A stretch of DNA of 64,000 nucleotides from Ulota crispa (lineage: Eukaryota > Streptophyta > Bryopsida > Orthotrichales > Orthotrichaceae): positions 1 through 64,000 of the forward strand of contig OY987243.1 of the NCBI GenBank assembly GCA_963920765.1, in the 5' to 3' direction. The position numbers were made by a program, and so were the translations under genes. Below are positions 11,581 to 24,079 of the stretch, in pieces. The notes beneath the pieces were generated by a model. The model was not told the origin of the DNA. It saw only the letters and a program-made list of their open reading frames with translations, and ran no database searches. Within the stretch, counting starts at the first letter, position 1; each line of letters starts with the position of its first letter.

Positions 11581-13107
11581 ACCCTCCTCCACATCTTTAG
11601 TTTTATTTATAAAAGCTTGAGTGAGTGCGTAGTTACTCATATAGATAGTAAATTTTGTTCTTAAATTAACAAGATCATGAAAAAAACAAAACATTTAATT
11701 TGCGTGATTTTAGAATATAGAAGTCAATGGCCGATGTGAAAAAATAGCTATAGTTAGTAAAAGCTAGAAATCTAAAAACATGTATTGCACAAAGATAAAA
11801 TTAGATTGAATTGAACAAAGATTGAAGTCATAACAAAATAGAAGGTTTTACAAACTAATTAGTTGATAAAATTGTTTATAAAGTGCTCTAACTACTATCA
11901 ATAGTTTAAATTTTTTTCCTCTAAAAATGCAAGTTTATTTTCAAACTTACATGATAAGAATGATGAGGTGTTTGAATGGTCTAAAGATTGTAATGGAATT
12001 TTCAAGGAACTTAGGACATTTATGCCAACTACAAGCATTATCAATAATTAAGTTCTTGATATCATAGAGCACCCGTTTCATACATTGTGTTTATTTATTA
12101 TAATTTATGGAATGGAACTTAATTTATTATGATCATCCACTAGATTGTCAAATTTTGATATTTTGAATTAGTTTATGCTTTGCAACACATGTTATAATCC
12201 AACAATGTATAATAGATTATAAATACTCATTGTTCAAAAGTTTCCAAAATTTGTGAAGCATCGCTTCTAAAATTTCTTGGAAGAGTTTGACCTCACCTTT
12301 ATACATATGTTTGTATCAAACCATTGAATCTTTTATCAAAAAATAATTAGGCTTTTAAAAGTATATTATGGATTGATATTACAAAGCTACTTAATTATGA
12401 AGAAATGCCTTTCAAATTCATGGCCAAAGTTTGGAAACTCACTTTTGAATAGTGAATCCCTATTGTATAATATTTTCAAGTTTTGACTAACATATAATTG
12501 TATATTGAGTGATGTTTTGTAGGGTTTGTGTTGGAAAATCAACAATCCTACTCTCAAAAGATATTCACAATCCACTATGAATTGTATGTAACATTGCTTG
12601 CCTAATCTTGTGTGTTTTAGATTTTAGTGAATGGAAATCTTGCATTATACATACAAACTTATACCAATTTTTAAGTTGGATTTCAAGTTTGATATACTTT
12701 TTATTGGATACATGATAAGTATCACATGAAAATGGTAACAAGTGAATTTTGAAAATTTACAAGAATTTCAGTCATTCTCATCAATTCACACAAGATAGTG
12801 TTAATATTTTCTTAAAAAAAACAATTTCACATATAATAGTATAAGTGATACCATATATTGTAACAAATAATTTTAGTGCTAGTGACACTATGAAAGTTAT
12901 AACACTATTACAATGAATGTCATATTTGGTGTAAAGAATGTGTGAAAAACGTTGCATTACAAACACCATCTCCCCAAATTGCTTCACAAGGAGCAACTAA
13001 TTTATTGTGAACAAACCTACAACTAAGAGAATTAAGATGGAAGGTTTACCTAAACAAGAGCATTATCCTAGAGTAGAAGCTCCTAAAAGAGAACTAGGTG
13101 CTTTTGT
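11581..13107. other. AT-rich DNA, no feature recognised
   Basis: Abrupt drop in GC relative to the rDNA side. Only short ORFs; no RNA gene, no paired transposon ends and no clear tandem repeat seen. Confidence 0.6.
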
Positions 13108-13175
13108 TTAACTCCTAACGTCCCATTGTCATTGCAAGGAACAAAATGGATTTTGGGCAAGCATTTATAGTTACA
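13108..13175 (-). mobile_element. Unpaired end of a TTAA element (family B)
   Basis: TTAACTCCTAACGTCCCATTG at 13108, followed by a block ending ATTTTGGGCAAGC, matches one end of the family B elements at 14175 and 40135 (their CCATTGTC...TTTTGGGCAAGC end). I could not find the matching opposite end before 14175, so this may be a truncated or internally rearranged copy. Confidence 0.5.
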
Positions 13176-14174
13176 ATATTCATTGTAGTTTTTTTAGCTT
13201 TTTTTTGGAAGATAGAAAATTGTATTAGCTTTTTGGAAATATAGTTTTTATTTCAATTGGTGCTAAAGAGCAAAAGCTATGGCACAAGAACTCCTTTCTT
13301 AGTTCAAAAAGCAAAAAAAGATCTCTAGAATAAATTGAAATGGAAACATTCAATTTTCTTTACTTATACGTTGTATTTTTATTTACATGTGAAATTTTGA
13401 TATGTTCCTTTTGAATTTGTCATGAAAAAGTTATGGACAATCAAGCATTTTCTAGAAAAAATCACTTGCAAGATCCATTTTTATATCAAATTTCACAATT
13501 TTGGATAAAAAAGTATTGCAAAGTTTGATTTCTTGCTAGAACAATCTCACCATTGAGATATGTGTGTTTCAGTTCCATCTTTGAGCTATTAACAATTTTG
13601 TTTTCTTTCCAATTTTGAGCCTTCTTCTATTCAACATTTTTTTTGTAAGTGAAAGTTAAGTGTTTGTTTTATTTTTTTTTTCCATAGATTCTCAAATCAA
13701 TTTTTGATACAAATAGTTAGAACTTCAAAACTTGTAAATCAAAAATTTTGGTTGATTAAAATAAAAAGCTATATAATCTAGTCAAGCAATGTGCCAAAAA
13801 CATTGTTTTCTTCATTTTAAATGCAAACATCTTGCAACCTACAAAGCCAAAGTTTTTGGAATTTCTTCTACATAATTTTAATCTAATTTGGTAAGAGATC
13901 CTACGGTTGGATATGAAAAAAAAATTCTAATATTTCTTTCTCTTTACAATAAAGATGGCAATTTTGAATATTTTTTTGGAGACAAAAGGCTTTAGAACTT
14001 TAGAGGTAGGAAATGATTATGTTTTAGTTGGAAATGGAAAATTTGCCTCCTCAATTTTATTACTATACAATTTATTCCACAAGGAATGAAACTAGCTCAT
14101 ATTATGACAATAATAGGTAGTATAGATATTGATTTGGGAGAAATTGGTTGTTCAAATGGGTTTTTGTACCAATT
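13176..14174. other. AT-rich DNA, no gene seen
   Basis: Homopolymer-rich AT sequence. It may be the decayed body of the element whose end lies at 13108, but I could not align it. Confidence 0.45.
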
Positions 14175-15058
14175 TTAACTCCTATAGGACCAAGGCCATT
14201 TTCCTTGATGTACACTTGAAATTATCATTTTTGGATATGAAATTCTAAGAGAGATTTTTTTTCTTCTACAAATCTAGTTTAAGTGTCTTACATTAAACTT
14301 ATGCAAAAAGCCATGGTGAAAATTTCATGAGGTTTGGCCATATAAATTGAGAGTTATGGTAACTTGAAAATTGAATATATAGTTTTTTAACCTTTGTTAA
14401 AAAAAATAAAAAACCCCTTTGATTATATGTTGTGACCATTACTTGCAACATGAGTGTTGTAGAGACTTGTCTAACATGCTCTACATCATGTCAGGCATAT
14501 TTCCTCATGTTTTCAAAACCAACAAAGACATTGAACACACCTTATGTGGCCTTGCATTGCAAGCGTGAGCTTGAAATTCACATTACATTGAGATCTTTTG
14601 CAAACCAAAATTATGAGGGCTAGGTTTTGAATTATAAATATCCAAATAGTCAATTGAAAGACTTTACTTTTGTTGACAATTGAAAAAAAACAAACATACA
14701 AATCTAGAAGAACTATTGAATATCAAATGTTACTATATTTATCATAAGTGATAATGTATTCATCTAGTACACTATTGCTTGATGTACCCCAATGAAGGGT
14801 AATGCCTTCATTTGTTTTTGGAAAGAGTCAATAGAAAATAACTTGCCCAAATTTCCCATTTGAACAAAAATAACCCATAAAGCACCAACAACTTTTGAAA
14901 TGTAACTCTAATTTCAATAAAAGCGGTACTCACATGTAATCCTTGTAAAACTCTATTTTAGAATAAAAACCCAAACTAACTGATCCAAAATCCCAATAGA
15001 ACAAGCTTGCCCAAAATCAATTTTGTCTTGTGAGGGACAATGGACTTTTAGGGGTTAA
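14175..15058 (+). mobile_element. TTAA-bordered element, family B
   Basis: 884 bp, TTAA at both borders (14175-14178 and 15055-15058), with imperfect inverted ends TTAACTCCTATAGGACCA and TGGACTTTTAGGGGTTAA. The interior (GTTGTAGAGACTTGTCTAACATGCTC region, 14455-14485; CTTGCATTGCAAGCGTG, 14550) is the reverse complement of the interior of the element at 40135, so both belong to one family. The site near 14445-14460 is uninterrupted here and serves as the empty site for the CACTA insertion at 40753. No transposase is encoded. Confidence 0.75.
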
Positions 15059-15308
15059 TGAGCAATTTTTTTTAAACTTGGTGTCATGAATTTCTCTATT
15101 ATTCTTTAGAGTTTGATGAATTGTTCTTTCAAATCTTGTTTCTTTTGCAACCAATTATTATATAGATGGGCATGCCACCGTTTCTCTTTAATTAAATAAA
15201 AGCACTTCCGCAATGGAAATAATTTATATAACAATTGTTCATGTGATTCTTGTAATTAGCTCAAGTGGGGTTTTTTTTTTTTTTTTGCTAAAAGTGTTAA
15301 ATAGTCAA
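15059..15308. other. AT-rich spacer with poly-T run
   Basis: A T-tract of about 16 bases at 15271-15286; otherwise nothing recognised. Confidence 0.6.
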
Positions 15309-15724
15309 AGGAAATTGATATGCGTACCACATCTTCTTGACTACCCCACCACATCTTGGGGTAAATTTTAGATTTCTACCATCAAAATGTTAAATTTGAA
15401 AATTTGGAATTTAGATTTGGACTTAGAGACTTCAATTTTATCTGGAACCATAAAAAAAGGTGTAATTGAACAACACCCAATGAAAAAGGTTAGCTCAAAG
15501 GATAAGTATTACTTTTACTTTTGTTTATAAAAAAGGTAAACTTTTTCATTGCGTGTTATTCAGTTAGAACTTTTTTTGTGATTCTAGACAAAATTGCTGC
15601 CTCTTAGTCCAAATCTGAATTCTAAATTCTCAAAATTAGCTTTTTGATGGTAAAAATCTAAAACTTACCTTGAGGTGTGGTGGGATAGTCAAGAAGGTGT
15701 GGTAACTTACGTATATCAATTCCC
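15309..15724. mobile_element. Foldback MITE, family D (copy 1)
   Basis: About 416 bp whose two halves are inverted copies: GGAAATTGATATGCGTACC at the left against GGTAACTTACGTATATCAATTCCC at the right, with internal pairs GGACTTAGAGACTTCAATTTT / GCCTCTTAGTCCAAATCTG. The same layout occurs at 24489. Flanks 15301-15308 ATAGTCAA and 15725-15732 ATAATCAA match at 7 of 8 positions and look like a target duplication. An 8 bp duplication is typical of hAT-type elements, which is an inference. No coding capacity. Confidence 0.7.
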
Positions 15725-15732
15725 ATAATCAA

Positions 15733-16457
15733 ATCCAACACTTTGGTATTCATATCTCTTTATATGGAGATATTTGTTAGTTTGGGATTTTAAATCCAAC
15801 CAGTTTTTCATATTCTTACTTAGTTGGTCCAACCCATTGCCTCTACTAATGTTATAACTATGATACATTTATCTCTTGATGGACTAAAGTAATTATGAAT
15901 GTTTCATATCCACCATTAGAATTTTTCCAATATTTTGCATATGTTTTTCCCAAAAAAATTGCATGTCTTTTGGATTGAACATATCTCTTAACTAGTATAC
16001 AGGCACACACTTTGCATGAGTAGGACATGTATGAGTAAAGCAATATTCAACTTTACAAAAAATAGATATCTCACAAACAAATTGGTCTTGTATCTAATCT
16101 TGATGTACTATACAAATCCAAAAATTCAATCTCACAAGTGGTATAGAATCTAATCCACATGCACCATCATTTTGGTCCTATTTTAAACCCAACAATAGCA
16201 ATTGCTTTCATCACAATGCTACTCTTTTGGGGCATCCTTTATAGTTTCAACTTCCACCAAAATGTTTTACAAAGTTTTGGAAATGGACATGGTTGTAGGG
16301 CACTTAGTTATCTATATCTTGGGCGTCCTTTGTTGCTTCAACTTACTACAAACAATTCTAGAAGGTTCTAGGAAAGGGCGCACTTAGAAAAATCCTCCCA
16401 CTTAGTAGTATAGATGTTTTAAAGTAACTTTTTCATATGAATCCAACAATGCACTAC
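15733..16457. other. AT-rich DNA, no gene seen
   Basis: Short ORFs only (60-70 codons, overlapping in several frames). No RNA gene or paired repeat ends recognised. Confidence 0.5.
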
Positions 16458-17389
16458 TTAACCCTTAAAGTCCTAAGCTAAGTTATTCACCAAAATTGCT
16501 CCAAAACTGTCATTTCTGCTACAATTACCAAATTTTAGAAAAAATCATTTTTTCACAAATGAAACCATAAGATCTTGTACTACACAAGTATCAAAAGATG
16601 TGAAAAAAATTCAGAAGTTTTCACCATGTAAAATGTTAGATATATGAGTTTGAATTGACAAAAAGTTATTTTTTGTCCTCGCAAAAATGAAGACATAGCT
16701 GAACTTCATAAGGTCATCTTTGTATGAAAAAGTTTCCAAAATGCTTGTAATTTTTTGGATTTGCTTTTAAAGCCAAGTTAGGCACACAAAAAAATTTCAA
16801 ATCATTTGGAATTGTAAAACCCATGAAAAACAAATTAGCAAGTAAAAAGTAGAGAATGGTTCAAACGACTAAATTGTTTAGAACTTAATTATGGAAATGG
16901 AAAATTCCAATTGCAATGGTTGTGATGTTGTAATAAACAATTTGCATATTTTGGTATTGTTTTTTTTCTAAAATATTGAAAATGGAGTAAGACAAAGGAC
17001 TTCACAGTTTATTTTAAAGTAGAGAATCCATAAATGCCTGCAAACAAAATCTCCTCATAACTTTCATCTCATCAATCAAAATGGAATGATTCAAAGCTTC
17101 CCATGTAGACATAAATCTAAAGAAACAATTTCAAAAAATAAAAATTTAAAATTGAGATTTTAAAGAAGTTTTATGAGCTTTAGGGTTGCCAACCAAGCAA
17201 AACATAAACTACACATCATGCAATAAATTTTGAACCATGAAGTCAAAAGTTATGAAAACTATTAGGCCTTAAAGCTACTCCTTGGACACATCATGTGTAA
17301 AAATTTCAAAGAAAAAAAAACCCATTAGTAGTGAGTTGCCCAAAATTGCTATGTTGCCAAAAAAGGATGTCAAGACTTTTAGGGGTTAA
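16458..17389 (+). mobile_element. TTAA-bordered element, family A
   Basis: 932 bp with TTAA at 16458-16461 and 17386-17389 and ends TTAACCCTTAAAGTCCTAAG / AGACTTTTAGGGGTTAA. An interior block near 17060-17120 (CTTTCATCTCATCAATCAAA, then GAATGATTCAAAGCTTCCCA) is shared with 29959 and 49262. Non-coding. Confidence 0.72.
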
Positions 17390-17812
17390 AATCACCCTCT
17401 TTTCTTATGTAAATATACAATTTTGATAAATGAGGTGTTTTTGGTGAATCATGTATTATTGTTATACATTACATGAATTAGACAAACATTGTTTGTGGCC
17501 ATATTTTATGCTATTGATTTTCAAAATTTGCTACTTGAATTAGTGTGTGCAACAACAAATGCCATATTCATTGCAATTGGAATACGTGCTTACAAAAAAA
17601 ACTTCAAGAACTAGCCACTTGAATCACAACTTTGAGATGGTATTTGGATATTGTAACCCACGGCATATTGACTTTATCACATTAACTACAAACCACTTCC
17701 AAACTCACTTAGTCCTTGAATCAGAATGGTCAATATTGTTAGTGGAGTAGAGCAATAATTGAAATAAGGGAAAAAATAGAAAATATGCTTGACAATTAAA
17801 AAATCTAGAAAT
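17390..17812. other. AT-rich DNA, no gene seen
   Basis: A 67-codon ORF at 17547 has no recognisable motif. Nothing else supported. Confidence 0.5.
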
Positions 17813-18475
17813 AGGCCTCATCAATGCATTTAAATTTTTGGCAAATTTTTACTAGAATCTTATCTCAAATTAGGACCGGCTCCCACAACACTAAGAAAAC
17901 TAGTAGAAATAATGGATGAGATTGCCAAACTCCTCTTCACACAAACGCGTGGTTTGCCAAAAATTGGATGAAAGTTACCAGAATAAATAGAGTTTACAGA
18001 TGAACTTATAGAACTTGTGGATTCCATCCATTTCTGTCGAAATTTTCCATACATGCTTGCATTGTTGGGTGCTTGCCACACAACCAACAAAAAAATAGAA
18101 TTTAAAGGCTGCCATAAATAAACATGCACAAAATTTTGGTCACCTTAGTTGCTAAACCTATCTTTGATATATGATGAGCAGCCTTTAAATTCTATTTTTT
18201 TGTTGGTCACGCGGCAACACTCAACAATGCAAGCATGTATGGAAAATTTGGACAGAAATGGATGGAATCCACAAGTTTGTAAGTTCATTCGTAAACTCTA
18301 CTAATTCTAGTAACTTTCATCCAATTTTTGGCAAACCACGCGTTTGTGTGAAGAGGAGTCTAGCAATTTCATCCATTATTCCAACTAGTTTTCTTAGTGC
18401 TGTGGGAGCCGGTCCCAATTTGAGATAAAGTTCTGACAAAAATTTGCTAGAAATTTAAACGCTGATTATGGGGTT
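17813..18475. mobile_element. Large foldback element, arms about 300 bp
   Basis: Left arm about 17813-18114 and right arm about 18177-18475 are near-perfect reverse complements around a loop of about 60 bp. Paired landmarks: TTAGGACCGGCTCCCACA (17871) with TGTGGGAGCCGGTCCCAATT (18400); CACAAACGCGTGGTTTGCC (17940) with GGCAAACCACGCGTTTGTG (18331); AGAATTTAAAGGCTGCC (18099) with GCAGCCTTTAAATTCT (18179). No transposase. The 89-codon minus-strand ORF here lies across the left arm and is not a gene. A Mutator-like or other TIR-only foldback is possible; I saw no clear target duplication. Confidence 0.85.
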
Positions 18476-18660
18476 TAATATGGGGATAAATTTTAGATAT
18501 TAACCATCAAAAAGCTAGGTTTGGAAATTTTGAATTCAAATTTGGACTTAGATACCTTAATATAGTCTAGAACTATTGTGGAAGTTATAGCTAAACAACA
18601 CATAATGAGAAAGCTTAGCTGTTTTTGCACTAAGGTAAAAGTAATAATTTGCCCACATAA
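18476..18660. repeat. Half of a family D foldback MITE
   Basis: GGGATAAATTTTAGATATTAACCATCAAAAAGC and onward to TTGGACTTAGATACCTTAATATAGTCTAGAAC parallels the left half of the elements at 15309 and 24489. The second half is missing. It directly abuts the foldback ending near 18475. Diverged pieces of similar layout may occur at 20050-20230 and 20390-20500. Confidence 0.5.
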
Positions 18661-18933
18661 GCCTATTTTTGGAATGTTTTAATTGTGAGGCCTATTTTCT
18701 ATATATGACATTATAACCAATTGTCAAGCCTATTACTTGAAGAATAGATGTTGTTTTACAGACACAAGATGTTTGATTTTTGTAGGGACTAGGGAGCAGC
18801 TGCCGTCTTCTTGTCAAAAACTTTAAAGACAATTGTCAGGTGAAGCCGTGAAGGATTACTTTTGCCGCTTTAATCCAGATTGTTTCTCCAAAATTAGCTC
18901 TAATGATTTGCCTAGAAATATTGCTACTAAAGT

Positions 18934-19152
18934 TTAATCCCTGAATGTCACATGGGTTTTGGAGATACCGTACCAAATACGGTTGCAACCAGTATTTAGA
19001 AGTTTGAATCAACTAGAAATTAAGTGCTAGAACCATACATATTGAAGAATTGTATGATGAGGGGTGCATAAAAAAATTGGAAAGCCCTTAGAGCAGCTCA
19101 AAGAAGTCTGCACATACAGCCACAAAGGGCTTTTGTGTTGTTCAAAGGTTAA
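18934..19152 (-). mobile_element. TTAA-bordered MITE, family E (copy 1)
   Basis: 219 bp between TTAA 18934-18937 and TTAA 19149-19152. The interior (GGTACCGT-type block near 18967, AAGTTTGAATCAACTAGAAATTA near 19000, GCCACAAAGGGCTTTTG near 19120) is the reverse complement of copies at 20833 and 26870. Non-coding. Confidence 0.75.
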
Positions 19153-19541
19153 CCCTTCTGCTACTAGAGTTTGATCCTTCAACGCCAAGCAAGATATTTT
19201 TTGTCTTCCTACTCCAAAAAAACATGTAACTTATGACCCATAAGAAAAAGGCCAATTTTCATTTGATTTCTTTTCATAACTAATCATGAATACATGATCC
19301 GTCATGGAAAGCAAAAAATGACCTCATTAGATGTACTCAGATTTTTAGGTGATCCAAATTGTGAGAAGATTCTGAGACGCAGTGTTAAGTCCAAGTTACC
19401 CCTCTTGCACTTTTCATGAGGACACCATGTATCTATTGACTTCTGCAACTTAAGGAAATACTATTATAATTGTTGGGTACTTGTCATAACATAGACATTG
19501 TAGTGAGGCTAGTAACAATGACCAACTAGATGATTAAGGGT
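19153..19541. other. AT-rich DNA, no gene seen
   Basis: Nothing recognised between the family E copy and the Tourist-like element. Confidence 0.5.
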
Positions 19542-19544
19542 TAA

Positions 19545-19915
19545 GGGTCAGTTTACACCATGTCCCAACTCCCAAGTTGCAATGAGATTTGAAACTTTGA
19601 TTAGTGTAAAGTCAAAAGTTGAGACTTGGTGTTTCACACTACACCTCAAATTCCACATTTCATGTCCCAGTTGTTTATATTGCAATATTTTTTGAAAATT
19701 TTGATGCCAAAGAAAGTGGGACTTTATTCCAAGTTTTGATCAACCATTTGCTAAATCCAACTTTCAACCCAAGTTCCACCAACATTTTTGCATAAAATAT
19801 TTATGACTTTCTTTAGTACAATTCATTTTTGCCCGTAATAGCCTAAGTAAGTTGGAATTTGGCTTTGAAGTGGGACTTGCAAAGATGGGACATGAGACAT
19901 AGTCTAAATAGCCCC
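19545..19915. mobile_element. Tourist-like (PIF/Harbinger) MITE
   Basis: 371 bp with TAA at 19542-19544 and 19916-19918 as likely target duplication. The inverted ends are GGGTCAGTTTACACCATGTC and GACATAGTCTAAATAGCCCC; the subterminal CCCAAGTTGCAA (left) pairs with TTGCAAAG (right). A 3 bp TAA duplication and GG...GTTT-type ends fit Tourist MITEs. Non-coding. Confidence 0.7.
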
Positions 19916-19918
19916 TAA

Positions 19919-20832
19919 AATATTGCTATGTCAAATATGAATCTAAACTTGACAATTGTAGAATGGAGAACACTAGCTAGGCTCAATTTACTGCACATAT
20001 GTCAATTTGGGGTTAGGGTGAGAAAAATTTGATTTTTCATCAATTAGAGAAATGTACTGGTTTATATTTTTACCTATGGGGAGATTGAATTAGGGATTTT
20101 TTGAATTCTCATCTAAATTTGGAGACCCTAGACTAAAACAATAGAGAAGTATACAATTGAAACATTCTAAAATAGAGAGCAACTAATTACTTTTATCCTT
20201 GTTTGTAAAAAAAGTTGGGTTTTTTCACCTTGACCCTACATCAACTTTCTGTGTAGTAAACTTAACAAAATACTTAATCTCACCATAGAATTATTGATCA
20301 TCATTATTGACCATGATACCTTGTATGTGAGGCCAAGGGTAAAATAGCCACATTATTTCATATGTCAAAAAAGGTGAGAGTTTAGATATTCTTCATTGGA
20401 AGATTAAACTTGGGAATTTTGAAACTTGCTTTTGAGTTTAAAAACCCTAATGATTTAGGAACCACAAAAGGAAATGAAAAATGACCAACTCCAAAATAGA
20501 GATATTCTCACTATCGCCATAAAAGAGCATTATTCTTTTTATTTATTCCATCTCCACAAATAATGTGTCAAAGTCATTAAGTCCAATGTGAGGTTTAGTG
20601 ATAGTTGTCAAAAGATCTAGTATGGGTTTTGTGAATTTTATCCACATTTGGTGAATAATGACTTTCTTGAGGTGGACTTGAGGTGGCCTATTTTGTTTTA
20701 TATTAAGAGTAGCCCAGAATAGGAAACACAAAAAAGACAAACGATTTTGCATTTAAAACATATTTGCACAAAATTGTTTGACATTTCCGAGTTCACTAAT
20801 TCTAACTTAAAAGACTAGCACAAACATTTACC
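19919..20832. other. AT-rich DNA with diverged repeat pieces
   Basis: Two stretches (about 20050-20230 and 20390-20500) resemble family D halves in layout (GGGATTTT...GGAGACCCTAGAC; CTTGGGAATTTTGAAAC...AACCCTAATGATTTAGGAACC). No gene is supported; a 69-codon ORF at 20543-20752 has no recognisable motif. Confidence 0.4.
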
Positions 20833-21053
20833 TTAACTCTTGAACATCCCAAAAGCCCTTTGCGGCAGTATATACAAGCGTATTTAAGATGTATTGAGGG
20901 CTTTCCAAAAAAATTTGTGCACCTATCATCATAAAAACCTTTTAGTATATATGATTGTAACACATAATTTCCAGCTAATTCAAACTTCTGAATAGTGGTT
21001 GTGGCCGTGTTTGGTACCGTATCACTAGAGCCCAAGGGCCCTTTAGGGATTAA
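20833..21053 (+). mobile_element. TTAA-bordered MITE, family E (copy 2)
   Basis: 221 bp with TTAA at 20833-20836 and 21050-21053. Ends TTAACTCTTGAACATCCC and GGGCCCTTTAGGGATTAA. Internal AAAGCCCTTTGCGGCAGTAT and TTTGGTACCGTATCACTAGAG match the copy at 26870 in the same orientation. The 77-codon minus-strand ORF spanning it is not a gene. Confidence 0.78.
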
Positions 21054-24000
21054 CTTGCAGAGTGGGTGCAGGCTAGAAATTTGAAACTGGTTTATCTCTT
21101 GTCTTCAAATACTTATGCTAATTAATATGAATATTTGAAAACTGGTGGATACTGCCTTGTGTTGTCTTCTAAAGAAACTATATACAACCATATAGTTTGC
21201 ATAATATAGTGTTTTGGTTTGCAATAGATTTTATTTGTTTTCCTCGTAAAATTACCCTTGAAGTCAAGTGAGCAAGCTTTGGACTATAAAGACCAACATA
21301 TATTGAACCACAAACTTCATTGACCTAAAAGAGAGCAACTTTCAAGTATCATTGGCTATACTTGGGATAATTATATGTAGATCAACGCTATTTTCTGAGT
21401 GTAAAATGGTGAGCTATTAGCAGTGAGCCAAGATGTTGTGAGCATGAATCATTTTTGAGTTGAAAATCAATGGGAACTAAAAAATAACAACAAGTTTTTC
21501 AAAAGATGAAAATCCAAAATGTACAATTATAGGACCCTATGTACATGATGACAAGTGAAATTTTGTATGCCAACAAAAAATCCAGGATCATGGCTTATAG
21601 CTCATGAATCCCTACTCACAATTTAGCATTTTCCAACTTGATGACAATCATTTAAGTCTATGCATTGGATTTTAATCTCAAGGACAAGACCAAATTTCCA
21701 ACCCATTATGTGATTTAACACAAATCTTGTCAAAGTTCAGTATTTTTGAAAATTGTATGTATTGATGATAGAAAGTTTTCAATTTATGTAGAAAAAAATA
21801 TGACATACAAATTTGGCTCCCAAAATTTTGTGGTTGGTCAATTATATGTCAATGTACATCACTGCACTAATTCAAGGTCTTTGAAGGCAAATCCAAATTA
21901 ACTGATTGTTACAATCTAGTAGTAAAACTCTAAACCCCTACATTTGCAAATTCCCTTGTAAGTCTCATAGCTTAGTAAATTCTTTAGTTGAACTTCGTTT
22001 TCCCTACACTCCTTTAGCAAGATGTTTTTTGCAATTTTAAGGTGCTTTCAAGGCTTGGTTTTGCCATCTTCCTTTGTCTTGTCACTCAAGATGGTCCATA
22101 TTTTCTTTGTCTTAATCTTAGTTTTCTTATACAAGAGGGTCCAAGCTTGCAATTTTTCATATCTTACTAGGTGGGCAAAACTTTTTGACTCTCTTATGGC
22201 AAAAACATAATCTTGAGTGGAAAACCTCCTAGTTTTGAAAAAAAAAAAAAAAAAAAAAAAAAAACCTCTTAAAACTTAAACAAAAAAAAGTTTTGACCTC
22301 TTAATGATAAATTCCTAAATTCCTACTTCATTTAAGTGAAGAAATGGAGCTTTTCTGCCCTAAACCCACAAACTAGTATATTTAATATGTTTAGCCCACT
22401 TCAAGTTCCTCTAAATCTATTGAAATTCTAATCTTAGCACAACATTCACTAATTAGGAGAAACTTAATTTTGGGATTTTTGAGTTGTTACACCTTCAATT
22501 TTTTTTATTGAATACTCTTTCAAGAACATAAAATCTAGAAGTCCCAAAATTGGAATTTCTCCCAATTTAATGAATATTGCGTTTCTTGCTATGCCTTTAG
22601 TCATTCAACTAACCTATTGAATGATACATTGTTTGTATACATTGTTTGTGTTCTCTTTTGTTGGCATCCAATCAGGTCAACATAATTGAAGCTTGAACAC
22701 CTTAATAATATAATGAGGTTTATTTATTTTTATAAACCTCAAATTAATCTAATCAAAATATTCTTCATTAAGGTATACTCATGGTAATGAATATGCAGCT
22801 CACTAAAAGTCATTTTCATATTATAAGTTGAAAAGTAAATCACTTGTTCTACGATCTAACCCAATTCCAATTTGATTTTTTTTATTATTGACTTCTATTT
22901 TGCTAAATAGTACTACAATTGATCAAAGATTATCATATTTCCAACAATTTTAGTAAATCTATCATCTTTAAATAATCCCAATCTTCAAGGAGCCATTTTG
23001 AAATAATCATCATTTTCTATCTGCAAGTTGTAATATAATGAAATTTTAAAATTACTTATTTAACCATGAGCGCCCAGAGTTTTTTCACTTAAACCCATAC
23101 CCTTGTGTACTTAGTTCAATGAAAGTATTACCTAAGTAAAGTCAAATAGCTAGAATTTTTTTTTGAGTGGTAGTAGACACATGACCAGAGGTACATGAAA
23201 AATCACAAGCCCTTTGACTTAACCATTAAGAAGAGGATAAGAGTCAAATGTGGACATTTTCAAAATTGAGCGACCACTACGTGGTCACCTAGGTGCTCAA
23301 GGGTTAACTCCCTCAGGCCTCAACGCTTAAGGGGCCAAAATTTAGGTAGTTTTTTGTGTATTTAGAGACCCCCCTGCATTAAGGGATTATCCATGGTATG
23401 AACTATGAAGATATTGAATGACTAATCAACCTGTAGAAATAAAATAAATAAAGTTTAATTCATAAACAATAAATTCGGTAAATTGGGAAAAATGGAGGTA
23501 CTATTTTGTACTCCACCTTAAACCCAAAGAGTTACCTTGCACCAAATTCAAAGGTATTAGATTCACTCTGAGGCACTAAAATTTTTTCCTTCACAAATTT
23601 CTCCTTTCAAGTGAAAGCATGTGTATGAAAAAAACACTGGAGCTCTGTTTGGGGTGATCACCTCAAACCTTCAGAAGTTCCAAAATGTACTCTTTTTCCC
23701 ACTTTACCTAATATGGTGTTTGGAGTAAAAATACAAGATACAATTTCATTTCATTATTATTGTCGTAAAATTAGTATAGACACCCATTGGTCCGATAGGA
23801 CACAAAATGAAATCAAGCCCAATCTTGCAAAACATTTCCCTTGCAATAACTTTTTTCAACTTTTCATCCACGTAATCCAATTTTAAACTTTATCCATGCC
23901 AATAAAACTTTTTTTAAAAATTTTAAAAACATTTCCTTGCAATGAAGCAATTTTTGTTTTATACCCACAATATTTTACCAACTCAGTAAAAGGATTGCTA

Positions 24001-24079
24001 TTGTTTTCTCAAGCAAAAAATATTATTTGTTTTTTTACCACACAATTTTTTTTGCCCGCATAATAATTATCCACGGAAT
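21054..24079. other. AT-rich DNA, no gene; several minor repeats
   Basis: About 3 kb without a supportable gene. It contains a repeat at 21385-21500 whose reverse complement lies at 59715-59835 (GTGAGCCAAGATGTTGTGAGC against GCTCACAAATCTTGGCTCAC), a poly-A run of about 28 at 22237-22264, and near 23270-23315 an isolated element end: GACCACTACGTGGTC palindrome then CTCAAGGGTTAA, similar to the right end of the element at 38908. Confidence 0.5.

Noticed and set aside
9702-11600. Plant Pol I promoter (TATATAGGG-type) on the minus strand
   Set aside because: No good match; the nearest AT patches lack the G run.
17860-18129. 89-codon minus-strand ORF
   Set aside because: It lies across one arm and loop edge of the foldback; the inverted arm does not keep the frame.
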